Assembly: GCA_028279245.1 (NCBI GenBank)
Contig: JANQOE010000095.1
Coordinates: 1-40,205, forward strand
Direction of reading: 5' to 3'
Origin: Alphaproteobacteria bacterium
GTDB taxonomy: Bacteria; Pseudomonadota; Alphaproteobacteria; UBA6615
Length of the DNA stretch: 40,205 nt
Part shown: in pieces, positions 34,590-40,205 of the stretch
How positions within the stretch are numbered: the stretch's first letter is position 1
Layout of the letters: each line of letters opens with the position of its first letter
The notes under the pieces: generated by a model
Seen by the model: the letters and a program-made list of their open reading frames with translations, nothing else
The model's database searches: none
Told to the model about the DNA's origin: nothing
Made by a program: the position numbers and the translations under genes

Positions 34590-35851
34590 TGCAAGCCCCA
34601 GCTTTCGCATTGAAGCAAGGGATCGCGCCGGACCGTGCGCTGGCGCTGGCCGCCTTCGCCGCCGACGAAGTGACGCGTTCCACCATCGAACAGGCTGCCG
34701 ATCTGCATTGGCCCGGATCGAAGGTGCTGGACGGCGGCCTAGCTGCGGCCACCGAGTATCTCGCGCAAGGTGAGACCCCCGACCTACTGATTGTCGACCT
34801 CGGCACCAGCCAAGATCCGTTCACCGATCTGATGACACTCGCTGACAGTTGCGATCCCAAGACGGATGTCATCGCCCTTGGCACAATCAACGACCTGCAT
34901 CTATACAAGCAGTTCGTCAACGCTGGTGTCGCAGATTATCTCGTCAAGCCCTTCTCCGCAGACGAACTTGAAAGCGCCTTGCTGGCCGCATCGCTGCGCG
35001 AATCGGCAGATGCCCCAACCGAGCAAGCCGCCGCAAACCTTGCCGATGTAACGCTCGTCATTGGTACACGGGGTGGTGTCGGCGCAAGCCTTATCGCGGC
35101 CAACGGTGCATGGATAATGGCCGAGGAACGCGACAAGCACGTCGCGCTGGTCGACCTGGACGTTCAGTTCGGTACGTCCGCATTGGCCCTCGATCTCGTA
35201 CCCGCCGGCGGTCTACTCGAAGCCCTGCAGAACCCAAGCCGCGTCGACAAACTATTCATGGCAAGCGCCATGGTGCCCCGGACCGACCATCTTTCCGTGC
35301 TCGCCGCGGAGGAAGAGCTGAGCCGAGACACCACCTTCCAACCGGAGGCATTGGATCGGCTGCTCGAGGAGATGCGCCCCAACTTCGATGCCGTATGGAT
35401 AGACATGCCGCGCGCCATGGTGCGGCACTTGTCCCATGCCTTCTCCGGGGTCAAGAGCATACTACTCGTCTCGGACTTGTCCCTCGCCGGCATGCGCGAT
35501 GCCGTCCGCCTTCGCGCTTACTGCCAGGACGCAGCTCCACGAGCCGAGATCAAACTTGTGCTGAATAGGGTCACGCGCACCAAGACGGATGGTCTGACTG
35601 TCGGTCAATTCGAGAAGGGGACTGAAAGCTCAGTCGATTTCCAGGTACCGGAAGACGAGAAAACCACAGCGACCTCTGCCGCTACTGGCAAGTCCCTTTC
35701 CCAGGTCGCGAAACGCGCCAAGATAACCGCCAGCGTTCGCACGATTGCCAACTCGCTGCTTGCCGAACCGGCCGCAGACAGAAAGCTCAGCTTCTTGAAT
35801 CTTGGCAACATCACCAACCTCGCCCGCAAGAGCAAGGCGAAGGCGGCCTGA
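34589..35851 (+). CDS. cpaE: Pilus assembly ATPase-like protein CpaE/TadZ
   Basis: 420-residue MinD/ParA-like protein that localises the pilus machine. An N-terminal receiver-like domain (residues 1-125, DLLIVDLGTSQ, ADYLVKPFSADEL) lacks an obvious phospho-acceptor set. The second half is ParA-like, but the P-loop reads GTRGGVGASL (about residues 159-168), without the lysine of GKGGVGKT, as in other TadZ proteins with atypical Walker A. VALVDLDVQFGTSALALDL and MRPNFDAVWIDMPRAM follow. Confidence 0.93.
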   Translation: MQAPAFALKQGIAPDRALALAAFAADEVTRSTIEQAADLHWPGSKVLDGGLAAATEYLAQGETPDLLIVDLGTSQDPFTDLMTLADSCDPKTDVIALGTINDLHLYKQFVNAGVADYLVKPFSADELESALLAASLRESADAPTEQAAANLADVTLVIGTRGGVGASLIAANGAWIMAEERDKHVALVDLDVQFGTSALALDLVPAGGLLEALQNPSRVDKLFMASAMVPRTDHLSVLAAEEELSRDTTFQPEALDRLLEEMRPNFDAVWIDMPRAMVRHLSHAFSGVKSILLVSDLSLAGMRDAVRLRAYCQDAAPRAEIKLVLNRVTRTKTDGLTVGQFEKGTESSVDFQVPEDEKTTATSAATGKSLSQVAKRAKITASVRTIANSLLAEPAADRKLSFLNLGNITNLARKSKAKAA

Positions 35852-35852
35852 C

Positions 35853-37514
35853 ATGGGCTTCGGTCGACGCGGTGCGGCCTCGGTCATCGATCTGGGCCAA
35901 CACAAGGAAGCGGCATCCAACGCGACAGCCGCCTTCGATGAGTTGGTTGAACAGGTTCGCGAAGCAATCCTGCCTCATATCGACGAATCCCAGCTGTCCG
36001 GCACTGCACGCGGCACGGTCGCCAAGCAACTGACCGAACTGGCCGCCGAATGCAAGGTACGTGGCTTTGACAAGCTAAACCTGCTGGAGCAGCGCCGTGT
36101 TGTGACGGTGATTCTGGAGGGCCTTGTCGGCAAAGAAGATGGCCCAAACAGACCCGAGGGCGCTGCTGCCAAGGGATCTGACGACTCGACAGCCCCACAA
36201 GCCAATCCGTTACTGCAAAGCACGGCCAAGACCCTCAAGACCTCGGCTACCTATAGCCAGACTGTTGAGAAGGCCCGCGAGATTGTCCAACCCGCCCTGG
36301 TCGAACGCATTGATGTCGGTACCGCATCGACTTTGGAGCGAACCGAGTTATCGCGCCAAGTCACCGACATCGTCGGCGAGATCCTCCGCGAGGAGAAACA
36401 GCAACTCAACATGAGTGAGCAACGCGAGCTCGTGAATGTGTTGCTCAACGAGATGATGGGCCTCGGCCCGCTTGAGCCACTACTGGCGGACGAGAGCATT
36501 ACCGACATCATGGTCAACGGACCGAAGCAGATCTACGTCGAGCGCCGTGGCAAGCTTGAACTCACCGATGTGACGTTCCGTGACAATCGTCATGTCATGA
36601 ACGTGTGCACCCGCATCGTTTCGATCATCGGGCGGCGTATCGACGAGTCCAGTCCTCTGGTCGACGCGCGCCTGGAAGATGGCAGCCGCGTCAACATCAT
36701 CATTCCACCTCTGGCCATCGACGGGCCTTCCATCTCCATCCGTAAGTTCGCGGAAAAGAAGATCACCCTCGACATGATGCACCGCCAGGCCAACCTGTCG
36801 GAGCCGATGGCCAAGGTCCTACAGATCGCCGGCCGGGCTCAGCTCAACATCCTGATCTCCGGCGGTACCGGCTCCGGTAAGACCACACTCCTGAATGCGA
36901 TGTCGCAACTCATCGATCATGGCGAACGCATCGTCACCATCGAGGATGCGGCCGAGCTGCAGTTGCAGCAGCCCCACGTCGTTCGGCTTGAGACCCGTCC
37001 GGCAAACATTGAGGGCAACGGCGAGATCACCATGCGGGATCTCGTTAAGAACGCCCTGCGTATGCGGCCGGACCGGATCATCCTGGGCGAGGTCCGCGGC
37101 AGCGAAGCGGTCGACATGTTGCAGGCCATGAACACCGGCCATGAAGGCTCCATGAGCACGATCCACGCCAACCGCCCCCGCGAAGCGCTGACCCGTCTCG
37201 AAAACATGGTCGGGATGGCAGGCATCAACCTCCCTGCGAAGGCGGTCCGAACTCAGATCGCCGCAGCGATCGACATGATCGTCCAGGTCAGCCGTATGCG
37301 CGACGGCATGCGGCGGATCACGTCGGTTATGGAAATCGTCGGCATGGAGGGCGATGTCATCACAACCCAAGACCTATTCAATTTCGAGTTCGATGGTGAG
37401 GACAATTCCGGAAAGCTGCTTGGGCGGTTCGAACCGACCGGCGTGCGTCCCCACTTCGTTGACAAGGCCGAGTATTTTGGTCTCGGCCGTGCCCTCATGG
37501 ATGCCATCCAATGA
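35853..37514 (+). CDS. cpaF: Tad pilus secretion ATPase CpaF (TadA)
   Basis: Type II/IV secretion ATPase that powers Flp pilus assembly and probably retraction. 553 residues from ATG 35853, right after the cpaE stop; the open frame starting in cpaE adds 17 residues and is unlikely. N-terminal domain to about 170, then the PulE/VirB11-like core: [17 protein letters not shown], Walker [10 protein letters not shown] (337-345), Asp box [19 protein letters not shown], Walker [13 protein letters not shown], His box MSTIHANRP. Its stop overlaps the tadB start. Confidence 0.96.
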   Translation: MGFGRRGAASVIDLGQHKEAASNATAAFDELVEQVREAILPHIDESQLSGTARGTVAKQLTELAAECKVRGFDKLNLLEQRRVVTVILEGLVGKEDGPNRPEGAAAKGSDDSTAPQANPLLQSTAKTLKTSATYSQTVEKAREIVQPALVERIDVGTASTLERTELSRQVTDIVGEILREEKQQLNMSEQRELVNVLLNEMMGLGPLEPLLADESITDIMVNGPKQIYVERRGKLELTDVTFRDNRHVMNVCTRIVSIIGRRIDESSPLVDARLEDGSRVNIIIPPLAIDGPSISIRKFAEKKITLDMMHRQANLSEPMAKVLQIAGRAQLNILISGGTGSGKTTLLNAMSQLIDHGERIVTIEDAAELQLQQPHVVRLETRPANIEGNGEITMRDLVKNALRMRPDRIILGEVRGSEAVDMLQAMNTGHEGSMSTIHANRPREALTRLENMVGMAGINLPAKAVRTQIAAAIDMIVQVSRMRDGMRRITSVMEIVGMEGDVITTQDLFNFEFDGEDNSGKLLGRFEPTGVRPHFVDKAEYFGLGRALMDAIQ

Positions 37515-38512
37515 TGGAGGCATTCGCCAGCGGGGATAGGGGCGCCCTTATTGCGGTGCTCGTCATCGTCTTAGGTTTGGGCGCGATCCTGATTATGGGG
37601 ATCGCCCTGTTCGGCAAACCGGACCGCAACGCCAAGCGCATCACCGCGATCAAACAGCGTTGGCAGGACTCGTCCGATGCCGATGCAGCCGCCCAGATCC
37701 GCCGCAGCGAGCAAGACAGCTCCATCGCCGGTTTGGACCGCATGATCAAGCGCTTGCTGCCAAATCCCGACCAACTTCGAAAACGCCTGGCAGCCACCGG
37801 CAAGAAGATCAGCGTTGCCGAATACATACTGGCCTCTCTTGTCGCCGGCGCGGTGTTCGCATTTCTGGCCCAGCGGTTCCTGAGCGCATCACTGCTCGTG
37901 ATCTTGTTTGTTGCGGTCTTTGGCGCCTTCGCGCTGCCGCATCTCGTGATTAACATCATGATCGCGTCGCGCCTGAAGAAGTTCACCAATCAGTTTCCAG
38001 AGGCCATCGATCAGATCGTTCGCGGACTGCGCTCGGGCCTACCGGCCGCCGAATCTATGAAGAACGTGGCCGAAGAAATGTCGCCGCCGGTCAGCGTCGA
38101 ATTCCAGGCAATAGCGGACGCGGTGAAACTCGGCCAGACCCTTGAAGAGGCTATGTGGGACGTCGCCCAACGGATCACGACGCCTGAATACAAGTTCTTT
38201 GTCGTTGCCATGTCGGTCCAGCGAGAAACGGGTGGCAACCTTGCCGAAACCCTTGAGAATCTCTCCGACGTACTGCGCAAGCGGCGCCAAATGAAGAAAA
38301 AGATCAAGGCCCTAGCATCCGAGCCGAAAGCCGCCGCCTGGATCCTCGGCTCGCTGCCTTTCCTCATGTTCGGCCTGATCTCGGTGATCAATTTTGGCTA
38401 CATCATGCAACTGTTCACCGACCCGCGCGGCCCAATGTTGATCGCCGTCGGCCTGACCTCACAGGCAATAGGCGTCTTGGTCATGGCCAAGATGATCCGG
38501 TTCGAGATCTAG
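37511..38512 (+). CDS. tadB: Tad pilus inner-membrane platform protein TadB
   Basis: 333-residue type II secretion F-domain protein. One membrane segment near the N-terminus (LIAVLVIVLGLGAILIMGIA), two around residues 110-150, and two at the C-terminus. The T2SSF core is marked by FPEAIDQIVRGLRSGLPAAESM and VQRETGGNLAETLENLSDVLRKR. Together with TadC it should form the platform driven by CpaF. ATGA-type overlap with cpaF; two bases to tadC. Confidence 0.94.
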   Translation: MMEAFASGDRGALIAVLVIVLGLGAILIMGIALFGKPDRNAKRITAIKQRWQDSSDADAAAQIRRSEQDSSIAGLDRMIKRLLPNPDQLRKRLAATGKKISVAEYILASLVAGAVFAFLAQRFLSASLLVILFVAVFGAFALPHLVINIMIASRLKKFTNQFPEAIDQIVRGLRSGLPAAESMKNVAEEMSPPVSVEFQAIADAVKLGQTLEEAMWDVAQRITTPEYKFFVVAMSVQRETGGNLAETLENLSDVLRKRRQMKKKIKALASEPKAAAWILGSLPFLMFGLISVINFGYIMQLFTDPRGPMLIAVGLTSQAIGVLVMAKMIRFEI

Positions 38513-38514
38513 CT

Positions 38515-39492
38515 ATGTTGGAAATGCTGACCTTCGGCTACAGCGCCGAGCAACTGATCCTTACCGGCAGTGGGGTGGCGGCCTTCGCCGGCGTGCTGCT
38601 CGTATGGTTCGCACTGCTCGAACCGAAGCCGATCCGCGGCCGGATTCGGCGGCTCGAGGCCCGCCGCGCTGAGCTCCGCGGGGCGCGCTTGGCGCAGGGC
38701 CGGCACCAGATGCGGAGTAGGGGCCTGACTTTTGCCGCTGAGGTCGTCCGCCGCCTCAAGCTGCTGCAGAGCGAGCAGGCGAAGAAGATAGGCGAACGCT
38801 TGGCGCAGGCCGGTTGGCGAACCAGAGATGCGATCACCCTATATCTCTTCGCCAAGGTATCTATGCCCATCGTCATGGGCATTGTCGCCGTCGTGCTGGT
38901 CTATGGCCTGGGTTTCGGCAATCTCGCCCCAATGCAGCAAGCCATGGCTGCGATAGGGACAGTGCTTCTCGGCTCATATCTGCCGGACATCGCCATCAAA
39001 AACCAGGCACAGAAGCGCCAAAAGATCATCCTGAAGGCAATGCCGGACGGCCTGGATCTCATGGTGATCTGTGCCGAGGCAGGGCTAAGTCTCGATGCGA
39101 CGCTCGAACGGGTCGGCCGAGAGCTACGCGGCTCTTGGCCGGAGTTCGCCGACGAGATTTCCCTGACGTCAATCGAACTCGGCTTCTTGCCCGAACGTAA
39201 ACTTGCGCTGGTCAACCTGACCAAGCGCGTCCCGTTGCCGGGCATCAAAGCCTTAGTCAACACCCTGCTACAGACCGAACGTTACGGTACACCGTTGGCA
39301 ACCGCCTTACGTGTCTTGTCGGCTGAGCTTCGCAACAACCGACTGATGAAAGCGGAAGAAAAGGCGGCAAGGCTGCCCGCCATCATGACCGTGCCGATGA
39401 TCATCTTCATCCTGCCGGCACTGTTCATCGTGCTAATCGGCCCGGGCGCTTTCAATATCGTCGACGGCCTCCGCGGGATTACGGGGGGGTAG
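38515..39492 (+). CDS. tadC: Tad pilus inner-membrane platform protein TadC
   Basis: 325-residue second T2SSF-domain protein with the same layout as TadB: N-terminal hydrophobic helix (GSGVAAFAGVLLVWFALL), paired central helices, and the pattern MPDGLDLMVICAEAGLSLDATLERVGREL, then TERYGTPLATALRVLSAELR and a final membrane pair (MTVPMIIFILPALFIVLIGP). The C-terminal end meets a convergent gene 5 nt away. Confidence 0.94.
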   Translation: MLEMLTFGYSAEQLILTGSGVAAFAGVLLVWFALLEPKPIRGRIRRLEARRAELRGARLAQGRHQMRSRGLTFAAEVVRRLKLLQSEQAKKIGERLAQAGWRTRDAITLYLFAKVSMPIVMGIVAVVLVYGLGFGNLAPMQQAMAAIGTVLLGSYLPDIAIKNQAQKRQKIILKAMPDGLDLMVICAEAGLSLDATLERVGRELRGSWPEFADEISLTSIELGFLPERKLALVNLTKRVPLPGIKALVNTLLQTERYGTPLATALRVLSAELRNNRLMKAEEKAARLPAIMTVPMIIFILPALFIVLIGPGAFNIVDGLRGITGG

Positions 39493-39497
39493 GGATG

Positions 39498-40205
39498 CTA
39501 CGGAGATCCCACCGCCGGCGTGATGCGCTGATTCAACTCACCCAATGCCGCAACCTTCTGCGCATGATCCGTCATGGCACGCAGCGTCGCGTAGAACGCC
39601 ATGTTCTGCAGCACGGATTGCTCATCAAGGTCAGTGCGCGCCAGTTCCTCGGCTCGCTGCATCTCACCGGCAAGCCCGTAGGCGAGGGCCAGGTTCTGCC
39701 TGTGCCGCATGGACGCACCGGGCATGGACATCGCCCGCTCCAGCATCGCAATTGCCTCGCTGTAGCGGCCAGTCAGCGCAAAGTTGAGACCAATGTTGCT
39801 GGTCAATCCCAGGTGGGACGGATCGACCGACAGGCCGGAGCGGTAGGCGGCCTGAGCGTTTTCGGGCTCGCCGAGCATATCGTAGGCAACCCCAAGACCG
39901 TTGTAGGCTCGCGCACTCGGCCGCATAGCCACCGCCGACTGGAACCGGTTCACAGCCAGATGCGGTTGGTTCAAACCGGTCAAGGCAACACCAAGGCCGA
40001 CCAGAATGTCCGGATCGTTCGGATTGAGGGCAAGCGCCTTCTTCCAGGCGTCACTCGCCTCGAGATAGGCGCCGAGCTGATTGAGAGCTGCGCCCATACC
40101 GATCAGCGGCGCCGGGTTGGTCGGATCAAGTTCTTTGGCACGCCGGTACAAGGGAACCGACGACACCGGGTCGCCGTTCGCCCGCGTCGTGTCCCCCAAA
40201 CTGAC
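39498..40205 (-). CDS. TPR protein, TadD-like (5' partial)
   Basis: The frame is open to the right edge, so the start lies outside the window and at least 235 residues are seen. It is built of tetratricopeptide repeats of about 34 residues (for example LYRRAKELDPTNPAPLIGMG, EASDAWKKALALNPNDPDIL, NRFQSAVAMRPSARAYNGLG, EAIAMLERAMSMPG). In Tad loci a TPR lipoprotein, TadD, follows tadC and may aid assembly of the secretin; here the gene is convergent with tadC instead. Lipobox and signal peptide, if any, are outside the window, so TadD is an inference from context and repeats. Confidence 0.8.
   Translation of the reverse strand, partial: VSLGDTTRANGDPVSSVPLYRRAKELDPTNPAPLIGMGAALNQLGAYLEASDAWKKALALNPNDPDILVGLGVALTGLNQPHLAVNRFQSAVAMRPSARAYNGLGVAYDMLGEPENAQAAYRSGLSVDPSHLGLTSNIGLNFALTGRYSEAIAMLERAMSMPGASMRHRQNLALAYGLAGEMQRAEELARTDLDEQSVLQNMAFYATLRAMTDHAQKVAALGELNQRITPAVGSP

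Overview
The window is high-GC DNA (roughly 60-65 % by eye) with short intergenic gaps, many ATGA/TGATG/TAATG start-stop overlaps and a gene order typical of Alphaproteobacteria, probably a Rhodospirillales-like lineage. The markers are pdhC-lpdA-lipA-ratA, dusB-ntrB-ntrC-ntrY-ntrX-trkA-dat-hfq-hflX, and a flp-cpaBCDEF-tadBC pilus cluster. I saw no rRNA, tRNA, CRISPR array, insertion sequence or phage gene. Most of the window is ordinary chromosomal core.

Layout. (1) 1-4128, plus strand: the end of the pyruvate dehydrogenase operon (E2, cut by the window edge; E3), lipoyl synthase, which makes the cofactor E2 needs, and a RatA/COQ10-type START protein. (2) 4129-5250, minus strand: an EamA-family transporter preceded by a clear FMN riboswitch, so it is very probably the riboflavin importer RibN; a hairpin that would hide its ribosome binding site lies between aptamer and start codon. 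(3) 5502-8161, plus: a di-heme cytochrome c peroxidase-like protein translationally coupled to a membrane histidine kinase with no response regulator beside it. (4) 8178-13986: a sulfatase/phosphonate-monoester-hydrolase-like enzyme divergent from a complete tripartite tricarboxylate transporter (TctC, TctB, TctA) that overlaps a D-arginine-dehydrogenase-like flavoenzyme; this looks like an accessory uptake and catabolism module. (5) 13993-15726, minus: exported MsrA, a CinA C-terminal-type amidohydrolase and PgpA. (6) 15783-16589: a CcsA/YpjD-like membrane protein with a promoter so close that the mRNA may be leaderless.

(7) 16679-28868, plus: dusB with the two nitrogen-related two-component systems NtrBC and NtrYX, then trkA, a D-amino acid aminotransferase, hfq, hflX and an inositol-monophosphatase-family gene. 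A terminator and an inverted repeat separate ntrY from ntrX, and a hairpin-rich leader precedes hfq. (8) 28931-31026: a 3-hydroxyisobutyrate-dehydrogenase-family enzyme, an AhpD-like protein and MazG. (9) 31332-40205: a Tad/Flp pilus locus with pilin, CpaB, secretin CpaC, lipoprotein CpaD, CpaE/TadZ, ATPase CpaF and the membrane platform TadB/TadC, plus an opposite-strand TPR protein (TadD-like) cut by the right edge. No prepilin peptidase or minor pilin gene lies inside the window.

I do not see a convincing wholly new system. The best second-look items are the RibN leader, the peroxidase/orphan-kinase pair, the sulfatase-TTT-flavoenzyme module, the regulatory DNA around dusB, ntrX and hfq, and the NtrX protein lacking a GAFTGA loop.
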